The position numbers and the translations under genes were made by a program. 64,000 bases of DNA from Amycolatopsis oliviviridis (GTDB lineage: Bacteria > Actinomycetota > Actinomycetes > Mycobacteriales > Pseudonocardiaceae): NCBI RefSeq assembly GCF_014654365.1, contig NZ_BNAY01000012.1, positions 175,406-239,405 of the forward strand. The letters run 5' to 3'. The notes beneath the pieces are model-generated. The model saw only the letters and a list, made by a program, of their open reading frames with translations. It did no database searches and was not told the DNA's origin. Positions within the stretch are counted from its first letter, which is position 1, and each line of letters opens with the position of its first letter. This document shows, piece after piece, positions 1 to 9,280 of this stretch.

Positions 1-572
<572 letters not shown>

Positions 573-620
573 GACCCCATCGTGCGCCTTGCCGCTCGCG
601 CGCGCGACCGAGGGGTGGGC

Positions 621-947
621 TCAGGCGCCGGTGTCGAGGCGCGTGATCTGCGATTCGTCCAGCGGGAACCAGGGTGTCTCGTTGACGCCGCGCTCCTGCA
701 CCGCGTTCACCGTCACCGCGGCCACGACCAGCACGACCAGGCCGATGATCGCGGCGACACCCGGCCAGCGGCTCGACCCCGGCGAGCGGTAGCCGCCACC
801 GGACGACGCGGCCGCCTTCTGCTGCTTGCGCCGCTTCTTCTTGAGTTCCTTCTTCGCGCCCAGCCAGGCGTCGCGTTCGGCGTGTTGCTGCCAGTCCGGA
901 TTCATCAGATCCGGGTGGGTCTCGATCCGCCGGTCCTCTTCGTCCAT
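621..947 (-). CDS. small single-pass membrane protein, hypothetical
   Basis: The product has 108 residues. It begins MDEEDRRIETHPDLMNPDWQ, continues with a very basic Lys/Arg stretch (KKELKKKRRKQQK), has one transmembrane helix (residues about 62-83, VAAIIGLVVLVVAAVTVNAV) and ends in a short outside tail with the sequence RGVNETPWFP. I chose the ATG at 947 because a GGGGGA stretch lies upstream. A longer frame reaches 1025, but its extra 26 residues are low-quality coding sequence. By the positive-inside rule the N-terminus is cytoplasmic. The function is unknown. The position just upstream of the oxidoreductase suggests cotranscription with it. Confidence 0.7.
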   Translation of the reverse strand: MDEEDRRIETHPDLMNPDWQQHAERDAWLGAKKELKKKRRKQQKAAASSGGGYRSPGSSRWPGVAAIIGLVVLVVAAVTVNAVQERGVNETPWFPLDESQITRLDTGA

Positions 948-1068
948 CTGGCTCAGATCCCCCGGGGTCTCGCGATTGGCCGCCGAATTACACCGGCCAC
1001 CATACCTGGACCGCGGCGGCGTCACGGCCGGTGAGCAGTGCGGCTGAAAAGCGGGTTTCGGGGGTTCG

Positions 1069-1084
1069 TAGACTTGACAATGTG
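1069..1084 (+). promoter_or_regulatory. leaderless promoter -10 and start of valS
   Basis: TAGACT at 1069-1074 is followed by 7 bases and then GTG at 1082. This is the spacing expected if transcription begins on the start codon. No ribosome binding site precedes the GTG. The -35 region is not recognisable. The same signature occurs at several other operons in this window. Confidence 0.5.
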
Positions 1085-3715
1085 ACCGAGAACGCCCAGC
1101 CGCAGCAGACCGACCTTCCGGGTACCTGGAACCCGGCCGACGAAGAAGCCTCGCTCTACCAGCGTTGGGTAGACGCCGGCTACTTCACGGCCGACCCCAC
1201 GTCGGACAAGCCGCCGTTCACGGTAGTCATCCCGCCCCCGAACGTGACCGGTTCGCTGCACATCGGGCACGCGTTCGAGCACACCCTGATCGACGCCATC
1301 ACCCGCTACCACCGCATGCTCGGCGACGAGACGCTGTACCTGCCGGGGATGGACCACGCGAGCATCGCGGTCCACGCGCTGGTCGAGAAGCAGCTCCGCG
1401 CCGAGGGCACCAGCCGCCGCGAGCTCGGCCGTGAGGCCTTCGTCGAGCGCGTCTGGCAGTGGAAGAACGAGCACGGCGGCAAGATCCTCGCCCAGATGAA
1501 GCGCCTCGGCGAGGGCGTCGACTGGACCCGCGAGCGGTTCACCATGGACGACGGCCTGTCCAAGGCCGTCAACACGATCTTCAAGAAGCTGTTCGACGAC
1601 GGCCTGATCTACCGCGCCGAGCGCCTGGTCAACTGGTCGCCGGAGCTGCGGTCGGTGCTGTCCGACGCCGAGGTGAAGCACGAAGAGGTCGAAGGCGAAC
1701 TCGTCTCGATGCGCTACGGCGACGGCGAGAACGCGATCGTCGTGGCCACCACCCGGATGGAGACGATGCTCGGCGACACCGCCGTCGCGGTCCACCCGGA
1801 CGACGAGCGCTACACGCACCTCATCGGCACCGAGGTCGAGCTGCCGCTGACCGGGCGCAAGATCCCGATCGTCGCGGACAAGCACGTCGACCCGGAGTTC
1901 GGCACCGGCGCGGTCAAGGTGACTCCCGCGCACGATCCGAACGACTTCGAGATCGGCCAGCGGCACGACCTGCCGATGATCACGATCATGGACGAGCAGG
2001 GCCGCATCGACGGCACCGGCACCGAGTTCGACGGCATGGACCGCTTCGAGGCCAGGGTCGCGGTGCGGGAGAAGCTGCGCGAGCAGGGCCGCATCGTCGC
2101 GGAAAAGCGCCCGTACCTGCACAGCGTCGGACACTCGGAGCGTTCGAAGGAACCGATCGAGCCACGGCTGTCGCTGCAGTGGTTCGTCAAGGTCGGCCCG
2201 CTCGCGAAGGCCGCCGGCGACGCGGTGCGCGACGGCCGGGTGAACGTCCACCCGCAGGAGATGGAGAAGCGCTACTTCGACTGGGTCGACAACCTGCACG
2301 ACTGGTGCATCTCGCGTCAGCTGTGGTGGGGCCACCGCATCCCGGTCTGGTACGGCCCGAACGACGAGGTCGTCTGCGTCGGACCGGACGAGGAACCGCC
2401 CTCGGGTGAGGGCTGGACCCAGGACCCGGACGTCCTCGACACCTGGTTCTCCTCCGGCCTGTGGCCGTTCTCCACCCTCGGATGGCCGGAGAAGACCCCG
2501 GACCTGAACAAGTTCTATCCGACGTCGGTGCTGGTCACCGGCTACGACATCCTGTTCTTCTGGGTCGTGCGGATGATGATGTTCGGCCTCTACGCCACCG
2601 GCGAGGCACCGTTCAAGACCATCGCGCTGCACGGCATGGTCCGCGACCAGTTCGGCAAGAAGATGTCGAAGACCGCGGGCAACGGCGTCGACCCCATCGA
2701 GTGGATGGACAAATACGGCACCGACGCGCTGCGGTTCACCCTCACGCGCGGCGCCAACCCGGGCACCGACGTGCCGATCGGCGAGGAATGGGTCGCGGGC
2801 TCCCGGAACTTCACCACGAAGCTCTGGAACGCCACCAAGTTCGCGATGATGAACGGCGCGGACGCGAACGCCCCGCTGCCCGCCGCGGCCGAGCTCACCG
2901 AGGCCGACCGCTGGATCCTCGGCAGGCTCGGCAGCGTCGTCACCGACGTCACCGCGTACCTGGCGGACTACCAGTTCGCCAAGGCCACGGACCTGCTCTA
3001 CCAGTTCACCTGGACCGAGCTGTGCGACTGGTACCTGGAGCTGTCGAAGGTCCAGGTCTTCCAGGGTGACGAGGCCCGCGTGACGGCGACGCGCGCGGTG
3101 CTGGGGCACGTGTTCGACACGGTGCTGAAGCTGCTGCACCCGTTCATCCCGTTCATCACCGAGAAGCTGTGGACGGCGCTGACCGGCCGCGAGTCGCTGG
3201 TGATCGCCCCGTGGCCGGCGGCGGACGGCTCCTACGCCGACGCGGTGGCCGACAAGCGGATCGCGGACGTGCAGAAACTGGTCACCGAGGTCCGCCGGTT
3301 CCGCGCGGACCAGGGCCTCAAGCCCAGCCAGAAGGTGGCCGCGCGGCTGTCCGGCGACGGGTTCGCCGAGATCACCGGGCACGACGAGCCGATCCGTGCG
3401 CTGGTGCGGCTCACCCGGCCCGAGGACGGTTTCGCGCCGAGCGCGTCGCTGGAGGTCGGGCTGTCGGCCGGTGTCGTCACCGTCGAGCTGGACCTGTCCG
3501 GCACGATCGACGTCGCCGCCGAGCGCAAGCGTTTGCAGAAGGATCTCGGCGCGGCGGAGAAGGAACTGGCGCAGGCCGAGGCCAAGCTCGGCAACCAGGC
3601 CTTCATCGACAAGGCGCCGGAGCCGGTGATCGGCAAGATCCGGGCCCGCAAGGAGACCGCGGCCGCGGACATCGAGCGCATCAACGCCCGGTTGGCGACG
3701 CTTCCCGCCTCCTGA
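1082..3715 (+). CDS. valS: valyl-tRNA synthetase
   Basis: This is a class Ia aminoacyl-tRNA synthetase of 877 residues that charges tRNA-Val in the cytoplasm. The HIGH motif is seen at residues 60-63 (GSLHIGHAFEH) and the KMSKS motif as KMSKT at 527-531. The editing (CP1) domain lies between them. The C-terminal tRNA-binding coiled coil is the Ala/Glu/Lys-rich segment of the last 70 residues (ERKRLQKDLGAAEKELAQAE). The length is close to that of the mycobacterial enzyme. An in-frame ATG-like start at 1031 would add 17 residues, but GTG 1082 fits the family N-terminus and a leaderless promoter. The order valS then folC is conserved in actinobacteria. The gene ends at a long perfect hairpin. 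Confidence 0.97.
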   Translation: MTENAQPQQTDLPGTWNPADEEASLYQRWVDAGYFTADPTSDKPPFTVVIPPPNVTGSLHIGHAFEHTLIDAITRYHRMLGDETLYLPGMDHASIAVHALVEKQLRAEGTSRRELGREAFVERVWQWKNEHGGKILAQMKRLGEGVDWTRERFTMDDGLSKAVNTIFKKLFDDGLIYRAERLVNWSPELRSVLSDAEVKHEEVEGELVSMRYGDGENAIVVATTRMETMLGDTAVAVHPDDERYTHLIGTEVELPLTGRKIPIVADKHVDPEFGTGAVKVTPAHDPNDFEIGQRHDLPMITIMDEQGRIDGTGTEFDGMDRFEARVAVREKLREQGRIVAEKRPYLHSVGHSERSKEPIEPRLSLQWFVKVGPLAKAAGDAVRDGRVNVHPQEMEKRYFDWVDNLHDWCISRQLWWGHRIPVWYGPNDEVVCVGPDEEPPSGEGWTQDPDVLDTWFSSGLWPFSTLGWPEKTPDLNKFYPTSVLVTGYDILFFWVVRMMMFGLYATGEAPFKTIALHGMVRDQFGKKMSKTAGNGVDPIEWMDKYGTDALRFTLTRGANPGTDVPIGEEWVAGSRNFTTKLWNATKFAMMNGADANAPLPAAAELTEADRWILGRLGSVVTDVTAYLADYQFAKATDLLYQFTWTELCDWYLELSKVQVFQGDEARVTATRAVLGHVFDTVLKLLHPFIPFITEKLWTALTGRESLVIAPWPAADGSYADAVADKRIADVQKLVTEVRRFRADQGLKPSQKVAARLSGDGFAEITGHDEPIRALVRLTRPEDGFAPSASLEVGLSAGVVTVELDLSGTIDVAAERKRLQKDLGAAEKELAQAEAKLGNQAFIDKAPEPVIGKIRARKETAAADIERINARLATLPAS

Positions 3716-3719
3716 CGAC

Positions 3720-3774
3720 TGCAATGAAGGGGCCTTTCATAGCAAAATTTGCTATGAAAGGCCCCTTCATTGCA
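3720..3774. repeat. intergenic palindrome 1 (27-1-27 perfect hairpin)
   Basis: The left arm TGCAATGAAGGGGCCTTTCA continues into TAGCAAA. Its exact reverse complement follows after a single A, giving 27 paired bases on each side. It fills the gap between the convergent valS and SGNH esterase genes. No U-run follows on either strand, but a 27-bp stem could terminate or insulate both transcripts. It shares the ATGAAGGGGC core with the hairpins at 7546-7609 and 45994-46071. Confidence 0.95.
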
Positions 3775-3785
3775 CGCCGGGGCGC

Positions 3786-4661
3786 TCAGCGGAGGTGGCG
3801 CAGGATCACCCCGGCCACACCGGCCATCCCGGTGCGGTACGGGTGGTAGGCCGCCGCGGCGAGCAGTTTCGTGTGCTGCCCGTTGATCCACGCGGCACCC
3901 TTCGGCGCACAGGCGTCGTGCCCGGCGGACGGACCGAACGTGTCCACAAAGGATGAATCCCCGTCGGCGTCGACGGCCTTCTCGATGGCCGAGTTCAGCG
4001 CCTTCTCGACGTCGTTGAGCCAGGCGTAGTCACCCTCGGCGAACGGCAGGATCTTCGGGCAGTAGCCGGATTCCGGCGCGATCCGCGGGTAGCCGATGAC
4101 GAGCACGTCGGCACGCGGCGCGCGGGCGTGGATGCCGGCCAGCACCTTCTCGACGTTCTTGCCGGTTTCGGCGATCTTGGCCTTGATGGTGTCGACACCG
4201 CCGACGGTGAACCTGTCCTGGCACGGATTCCCGGTGGGATCGCTCGCGCGCAGGGAAGGGCAGGTGCCGACGAGCGTGCCGAAGACGCCGTAGTCGTTGC
4301 CGCCGATGCCGACCGTCACCAGGTCGGTGTTCACGCGCAGGGCGCTGAACTGGGGCGGGTTGCTGCCGAGGGTCACGTTCTGCCGCTCCGTCATGTCGCC
4401 GGTGTCGGCGCCGCCGCAGCTGATGTCGGTGAAGGACCGGACCTTCAGCGCCGCGGCGACCATCGACGGGTAGTTCTGCGTGGATTTGCCGCAGAAGAGC
4501 GGATCGAGGCGGGGGAGCGGGATGAGCGGCCCGGAGGTGTAGGAATCACCCAGCGCGACGTAATTCCGGTAGGACCGCGTCGCGGCGGTGGCCGCCGTGG
4601 TGGAGGCGATCAGCAGGACGACGGTCGATACGGCCGCGAACAGGACGCGTCTGAAGCGCAT
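3786..4661 (-). CDS. secreted SGNH-family esterase/lipase
   Basis: The product is 291 residues and exported. A signal peptide covers residues 1 to about 27 (MRFRRVLFAAVSTVVLLIAS onward). The GDSYTSG block carries the nucleophile Ser40, GGND lies at 120-123, and the catalytic His is probably His273 in YHPYRTG near the C-terminus. Six cysteines in the mature part suggest three disulfides, as in streptomycete extracellular SGNH lipases. The likely role is hydrolysis of acyl esters outside the cell; the substrate cannot be told. I start at ATG 4661, which has a GGAG/GGGG-rich upstream region and a clean signal peptide, rather than 48 bases further out. The gene is convergent with valS across hairpin 1. 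Confidence 0.85.
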   Translation of the reverse strand: MRFRRVLFAAVSTVVLLIASTTAATAATRSYRNYVALGDSYTSGPLIPLPRLDPLFCGKSTQNYPSMVAAALKVRSFTDISCGGADTGDMTERQNVTLGSNPPQFSALRVNTDLVTVGIGGNDYGVFGTLVGTCPSLRASDPTGNPCQDRFTVGGVDTIKAKIAETGKNVEKVLAGIHARAPRADVLVIGYPRIAPESGYCPKILPFAEGDYAWLNDVEKALNSAIEKAVDADGDSSFVDTFGPSAGHDACAPKGAAWINGQHTKLLAAAAYHPYRTGMAGVAGVILRHLR

Positions 4662-4767
4662 TGGGACCCCGATCTCCGGACTGGACGGTCCCTCCAAAAT
4701 GACCCGCATCCGGCCGTGCCGGCGCCGCCGATCGGGTGGTCGGCGCCGGTTTCACCCGCTTGGGGTG

Positions 4768-5397
4768 TCACATCGGGTGGTCGTCTTCCGGTCTCCGGTA
4801 GACGAGGAGATAGCGGTAGAAGAGCAGGTTCCGGATCTTGCTGCCCGGCAGCAGCCGGGCCGCGTCGCGCCGGATCCGGTTCATCGGCGGGAAGGTCTCG
4901 TGGACGGGCGCGGCAGGCAGCGGATCGACCCCGCCGTTGAGCCGGTCGCCCGCGTACACGACCACCCTGGCCAGCGCGTTGACCGGCGAGGCCACGAGCG
5001 CACGGGCGTAGTCGGCGGGCGTGCTGGGTCTGCCGAGGCCGAGCACGGCCAGCACCCCGCCGGGGACCAGCGCGTCCCGCAGCCTCGTGACCGTGTCGAA
5101 CGGCACGTGGTGAAGCGACGCGAGGCAGGAGATGAAGTCGTACGCCCCCTCCGGCAGCTTCTCGGCGGCGACGTCGGCCTGGCGGTACGAAATCGTCCCG
5201 GGACCGGGCGATCCGGCGGCACCGGCCAGGTCGATCATCGGACCGGACCGGTCGATCGCCTCCACGTGCATCCCGGTCGCCGCGAGCCGCCGCGCGAACC
5301 GGCCGCTGCCGCAGCCCACGTCCAGCGCCACCCCCGGACCGGGAGGCAGCTGGTCGAGCAGCAGCGGGTGGTAGTGGTCGTTGTGGTTGAACCCCAT
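4768..5397 (-). CDS. class I SAM-dependent methyltransferase
   Basis: The protein has 209 residues with a Rossmann methyltransferase core. Motif I is ALDVGCGSGRFARRL (residues about 24-38), the acidic end of strand 2 is VEAIDRS, motif II/post-I includes YDFISCLASLHHVPF, and LRDALVPGGVLAVLGLG is motif III. The C-terminal part, with FPPMNRIRRDAARLLPGSK, resembles small-molecule methyltransferases in which the last helices form the substrate lid. The methyl acceptor is unknown. It is transcribed away from folC, whose start lies 69 bases from this ATG, so the two promoters share that gap. It could be cotranscribed with the SGNH esterase gene 106 bases downstream. Confidence 0.8.
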   Translation of the reverse strand: MGFNHNDHYHPLLLDQLPPGPGVALDVGCGSGRFARRLAATGMHVEAIDRSGPMIDLAGAAGSPGPGTISYRQADVAAEKLPEGAYDFISCLASLHHVPFDTVTRLRDALVPGGVLAVLGLGRPSTPADYARALVASPVNALARVVVYAGDRLNGGVDPLPAAPVHETFPPMNRIRRDAARLLPGSKIRNLLFYRYLLVYRRPEDDHPM

Positions 5398-5466
5398 GCG
5401 TCGAGAGTGCCAGCAAAAGCCGCACGTAGACTCGGTCCGACAGGAGCAAGGCTAAGAGGAGAGTTC

Positions 5467-7143
5467 GTGCCGCGTGGTGACGGCCGGGATCCCGAAGAAT
5501 TCGCGGAATCCCCGGACCTGGCAGATCTGGACAGTTTCGCCGGTGTCGACGAATTGGGGGCACGGGCCCACGATCCGTCCGACGACACCGACCCGGATCT
5601 GGACGCACCCGACGCCGCGTACCAGGCGGGCGGCGGCGCCGGCGGCGGGATCGGCGGGATCGGGCAGCTGGGGGACAACCTCGCGCTCGGGCCCGTGCCG
5701 GACCTCGTCGCCCCCGAGGACGTCGAACTGCACGAGCTGGACGACCAGGGTGACGAGTTCGCCCCGTCCGACCCCAACGGTCAGCAGGCGCGCCGCGAAC
5801 TGCTCGCCGTCGAGGCCGAGCTGAACCAGCGCTGGCCCGAGACCAAGATCGAGCCGTCCCTCGCCCGGATCGCGGCCCTGGTCAACCTCATGGGTGAACC
5901 GCATCGCGGCTACCCGGTGGTGCACGTCGCCGGGACCAACGGCAAGGGCTCGACCACCCGGATGATCGACGCGCTGCTGACCCGGATGGGCCTGCGCGTC
6001 GGCCGGTACACGAGCCCCCACCTGCAGCTGGTCACCGAGCGGATCGCGCTGGACGGCGTCCCCATCTCCGCCGCCGCGTACGTCGACCTGTACCGCGACG
6101 TCGCGCCGTACGTGACCATGGTCGACAACGCGGGCGGGCCCGACGCGGTGCCGATGAGCAAGTTCGAGGTGCTCACCGGAATGGCGTTCGCCGCCTTCGC
6201 CGACGCGCCCGTCGAGGCCGCCGTCGTCGAAACCGGTCTCGGCGGCTCGTGGGACGCCACCAACGTCGTGGACGGCGACGTCGCCGTCATCACGCCGATC
6301 GGCGTCGACCACGTCGAGTACTTCGGTGGCGATCCGGCCAAGGCCGCGGTGGAGAAGGCCGGGATCATCAAGCCCGGCGCCGTCGCGGTCATCGCCGAGC
6401 AGGACCCCGAAGTGCAGAAGATCCTGCTGGAACGCGCCGTCGAGGTCGACGCGAGCGTCGCCCGCGCGGGCAGCGAGTTCGGCGTGCTGGAACGCGAGGT
6501 CGCGGTCGGCGGGCAGATGCTGAAGCTGCAGGGCCTCGGCGGGGTCTACGACGAGATCTTCCTGCCGCTGCACGGCGCGCACCAGGCGGCCAACGCCGCG
6601 CTCGCGCTGGCCGCCGTCGAAGCCTTCTTCGGCGCGGGCAAGGACAAGCAACTGGTCGTCGAAGCCGTTCGTGAGGCCTTCGCCGAGGTGGAGACCCCCG
6701 GCAGGCTGGAGCGCGTCCGCGCCGCACCGACCGTGCTGCTCGACGCCGCCCACAACCCGCACGGCGCCAAGGCGCTCGCCACCACCGTCGCCGAGGAGTT
6801 CGCCTTCCGTCGCCTCGCCGCCGTGGTCGGTGTGATGGCCGAGAAGGACGCGCGGGGGATCCTGGACGCCCTCGAACCGGTCGTGTCCGAGATCGTCGTC
6901 ACGAAGAACTCGTCCCCGCGCGCGATGCCGCTCGACGAACTCAACGACATCGCCATCTCGATCTTCGGTGAAGACCGCGTCGTGGCCGAGCCCAGCCTGG
7001 ACGCCGCGATCGAAACCGCCATCGGCCTCGTCGAGCAGAGCGACGACCCGGAGGAACCCCTGGCGGGCGGAGGCGTGCTGGTCACCGGCTCGGTCGTCAC
7101 CGCGGGCGAGGCCAGGACCCTGTTCGGTAAGGAGCCGGCGTGA
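5467..7143 (+). CDS. folC: folylpolyglutamate / dihydrofolate synthase with acidic N-terminal extension
   Basis: The enzyme adds glutamate to dihydropteroate and tetrahydrofolate using ATP. The Mur-ligase-like P-loop is VAGTNGKGST (residues about 154-163), followed by GRYTSPHL and the central ETGLGGSWDATN. The C-terminal ligase domain shows LLDAAHNPHGAKAL. I start at GTG 5467, which has AGGAG seven bases upstream; the open frame continues much further 5' without sense. The first about 105 residues are Asp/Glu/Gly-rich (for example DDTDPDLDAPDA and AGGGAGGGIGGIG), resemble no folate enzyme, and are probably disordered. The stop overlaps the DUF4233 start (GTGA), so the two genes are coupled. 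Confidence 0.95.
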   Translation: MPRGDGRDPEEFAESPDLADLDSFAGVDELGARAHDPSDDTDPDLDAPDAAYQAGGGAGGGIGGIGQLGDNLALGPVPDLVAPEDVELHELDDQGDEFAPSDPNGQQARRELLAVEAELNQRWPETKIEPSLARIAALVNLMGEPHRGYPVVHVAGTNGKGSTTRMIDALLTRMGLRVGRYTSPHLQLVTERIALDGVPISAAAYVDLYRDVAPYVTMVDNAGGPDAVPMSKFEVLTGMAFAAFADAPVEAAVVETGLGGSWDATNVVDGDVAVITPIGVDHVEYFGGDPAKAAVEKAGIIKPGAVAVIAEQDPEVQKILLERAVEVDASVARAGSEFGVLEREVAVGGQMLKLQGLGGVYDEIFLPLHGAHQAANAALALAAVEAFFGAGKDKQLVVEAVREAFAEVETPGRLERVRAAPTVLLDAAHNPHGAKALATTVAEEFAFRRLAAVVGVMAEKDARGILDALEPVVSEIVVTKNSSPRAMPLDELNDIAISIFGEDRVVAEPSLDAAIETAIGLVEQSDDPEEPLAGGGVLVTGSVVTAGEARTLFGKEPA

Positions 7144-7538
7144 CCGACGAGACCCCGAAGCCGCCCGCCAAGGACCCGATGAAGTCCTTCCGCGGCGTGA
7201 TGGCCGGCTCCCTGATCATGGAGGGCATCACCGTCGCGCTCGCGCTGCCGGTGGTGGCGAAACTCGGCGGCGGGGTCGGCTCGTTCACCGGCTGGTCGGT
7301 GATCGTGATCGCGGTCGCGCTGATCGTGCTGTGCGGGTTCCTGAAGAAGCCGTGGGCGGTGCCCGCGGTGCTCGCCCTGCAGGTGGCGCTGATCGCGTTC
7401 TTCGTCGCGCTGCCCGCCGTGGCGATCCTCGGGGTGATCTTCCTCGGGATCTGGCTGTGGCTGCTGTGGCTGCGGCGGGACGTGGCCCGGCGGATGGCGG
7501 CCGGGACCCTGCCCAGCCAGCAGCAGCAACCCCAATAG
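7140..7538 (+). CDS. DUF4233 membrane protein
   Basis: The product has 132 residues and four hydrophobic helices (starting near residues 22, 50, 75 and 95), with a basic cytoplasmic end (RRDVARRMAAG) and a Gln/Pro tail. It begins on the GTG that overlaps the folC stop. A DUF4233 protein sits directly after folC in many actinobacteria, including M. tuberculosis Rv2446c. The conserved coupling suggests a role linked to folate enzymes or the envelope, but no activity is known. It is followed by the hairpin at 7546-7609. Confidence 0.85.
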   Translation: MTDETPKPPAKDPMKSFRGVMAGSLIMEGITVALALPVVAKLGGGVGSFTGWSVIVIAVALIVLCGFLKKPWAVPAVLALQVALIAFFVALPAVAILGVIFLGIWLWLLWLRRDVARRMAAGTLPSQQQQPQ

Positions 7539-7545
7539 GCCTTCG

Positions 7546-7609
7546 CGGGTGTCATGAAAGGGGCCGTTCAGGACGAAAAATGTCCTGAACGCCCCTTTCA
7601 TGACACCCG
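7546..7609. repeat. intergenic palindrome 2
   Basis: The arms are 7546-7574 and 7582-7609. The right arm is the reverse complement of the left except for one extra C in the left arm, and the loop is GAAAAAT. The core ATGAAAGGGGC matches hairpins 1 and 5. It directly follows the DUF4233 stop and precedes PhoD in tandem, so it is probably the transcript end of the valS/folC side. Confidence 0.93.
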
Positions 7610-7723
7610 GGCCGGACTCGCCGACGAACCCGGCGAAGGGTTCAGCCGGCTACGGTCCGTTCGTTCATCACCAGGTCAACCGCCGTTGGCCCACCGGCCG
7701 TGGCCGCGGGATAGAACCGCGCC

Positions 7724-9280
7724 ATGACCGCTTCCCACCACAACCGCCGCACGCTGCTCAAAGCCGGTCTCACCGGCGCCGGGGCCGTCGCGGGCGGCCT
7801 GCTCCTCCCCGGGACCGCGACCGCGAATCCCGTCCCGCTGATCCGCGGCGGCCGCCCGGTGCTCACCCACGGTGTCCAGTCCGGCGACGTCACCACCGGT
7901 TCCGGCATCGTCTGGTCGCGTGCCGACCGGCCTTCGCGGCTGATCGTGGAGATCTCCCGGGACCCTTCGTTCCGCTACGCGCGCCGCGTGCGCGGTCCGG
8001 TGATGAGCCCGGAGACCGGCGGGACCGGCAAGGTCCGCGTCGCCGGTCTGCTGCCGGGGACCGAGGTCCACTACCGCGTGACCGCCGAGTCCCTCGACGG
8101 CCGGACGTGCAGCGAGGCCGTCACCGGCCGGTTCGCCACGGCGCCGGTCGGCCGCTCGGACGTCCGCCTGGTCTGGTCCGGTGACGTCGCGGGCCAGAAC
8201 TGGGGCATCAACCCCGAACGCGGCGGCATGACGATCTACCGCGCGATGGCCGACCGCCGTCCCGACCTGTTCCTCCACTGCGGGGACACCGTGTACGCCG
8301 ACGCGCCGCTCACCGAAACCGTCGCGCTGCCCGGCGGTCGCGTGTGGCGCAACATCGTCACCCCGGAGAAGTCGAAGGTCGCCGAGACGCTCGACGAGTA
8401 CCGCGGCCAGTTCGCCTACAACCTCCTCGACGACAACCTCAAGCGGTTCACCGCGAACGTGCCCGCCTACGTCCAGTGGGACGACCACGAGGTCGTGAAC
8501 AACTGGTACCCGGGCGAGATCCTCAACGACCGCCCCGAATACACCGAGAAGCGCGTCGACGTGCTCGCCGCCCGCGCGTTCCAGGCGTTCCACGAATGGC
8601 ATCCGATCGACCGCCGTCAGGCCGTCGACGGCCGCGTGTACCGCAACTTCCGGCACGGCTCCCGCGCCGAGGTCTTCGTGCTGGACATGCGGACCTACAA
8701 GGACGCCAACACCGCGGACCAGACCAAACCGGGCCGCATCCTCGGCGACCGGCAGGCGCGCTGGCTCGTCGACGCGCTCGACCGCAGCACCGCCACCTGG
8801 AAGATCGTCCAGGCCGACCTCCCGATCGGGCTCACCGTCCCGGACGGCAAGGGCATCGAGGGCGTCGCCAACGGCCTGCCCGGCGCGCCCGGCGGCCGCG
8901 AGACCGAACTCGCCTGGGTGCTGCGGGAGATCTCGCGGCGGCGGGTGCGCAACGTCGTCTGGCTGACCGCCGACGTGCACTACACCGCGGCGCACCACTA
9001 CTCGCCGGATCGCGCTTCCTTCACCGATTTCGACCCGTTCTGGGAGTTCGTCTCCGGTCCGCTCAACGCCGGCGCGTTCGGCCCGAACACCCTCGACCCC
9101 ACCTTCGGGCCGGAAGCGGTGTTCGTGCACGCCCCGCCCGCGGCGAACACCTCGCCCGCCGACGGTTTCCAGCACTTCGGCGAGGTGAACATCGACGGAC
9201 GGAGCGGTGCGCTCACGGTCGACCTGAGGGACGCCACGGGCGCTTCGCTGTGGTCGAAAACCCTTCAGCCCCAGCGATGA
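7724..9280 (+). CDS. phoD: Tat-exported PhoD-family alkaline phosphatase
   Basis: This is a 518-residue secreted phosphodiesterase/phosphatase. The N-terminus has a twin-arginine signal (NRRTLLKAGL, Arg8-Arg9) and a probable cleavage after about residue 34. The N-terminal PhoD domain begins at FTHG-like LTHGVQSGDV. Metal-site motifs are HCGDTVYAD, QWDDHEVVNNW and WLTADVHYTAAHHY. PhoD enzymes use Ca2+ and Fe3+ and fold in the cytoplasm before Tat export. Its job is probably phosphate release from diesters such as teichoic acids or phospholipids. The stop touches the convergent reductase gene with no gap. No recognisable Pho box was seen upstream. Confidence 0.92.
   Translation: MTASHHNRRTLLKAGLTGAGAVAGGLLLPGTATANPVPLIRGGRPVLTHGVQSGDVTTGSGIVWSRADRPSRLIVEISRDPSFRYARRVRGPVMSPETGGTGKVRVAGLLPGTEVHYRVTAESLDGRTCSEAVTGRFATAPVGRSDVRLVWSGDVAGQNWGINPERGGMTIYRAMADRRPDLFLHCGDTVYADAPLTETVALPGGRVWRNIVTPEKSKVAETLDEYRGQFAYNLLDDNLKRFTANVPAYVQWDDHEVVNNWYPGEILNDRPEYTEKRVDVLAARAFQAFHEWHPIDRRQAVDGRVYRNFRHGSRAEVFVLDMRTYKDANTADQTKPGRILGDRQARWLVDALDRSTATWKIVQADLPIGLTVPDGKGIEGVANGLPGAPGGRETELAWVLREISRRRVRNVVWLTADVHYTAAHHYSPDRASFTDFDPFWEFVSGPLNAGAFGPNTLDPTFGPEAVFVHAPPAANTSPADGFQHFGEVNIDGRSGALTVDLRDATGASLWSKTLQPQR

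Noticed and set aside
948..1081. T-box leader for valS
   Set aside because: No T-box core, and the leaderless signal leaves no leader.
1022..3724. 900-residue open frame on the minus strand opposite valS
   Set aside because: It mirrors the codon pattern of valS; no domain, no ribosome site. High GC gives long antisense frames.
4610..5608. 332-residue minus-strand frame covering the methyltransferase and both its flanks
   Set aside because: Overlaps the real methyltransferase in another frame and has no family resemblance.
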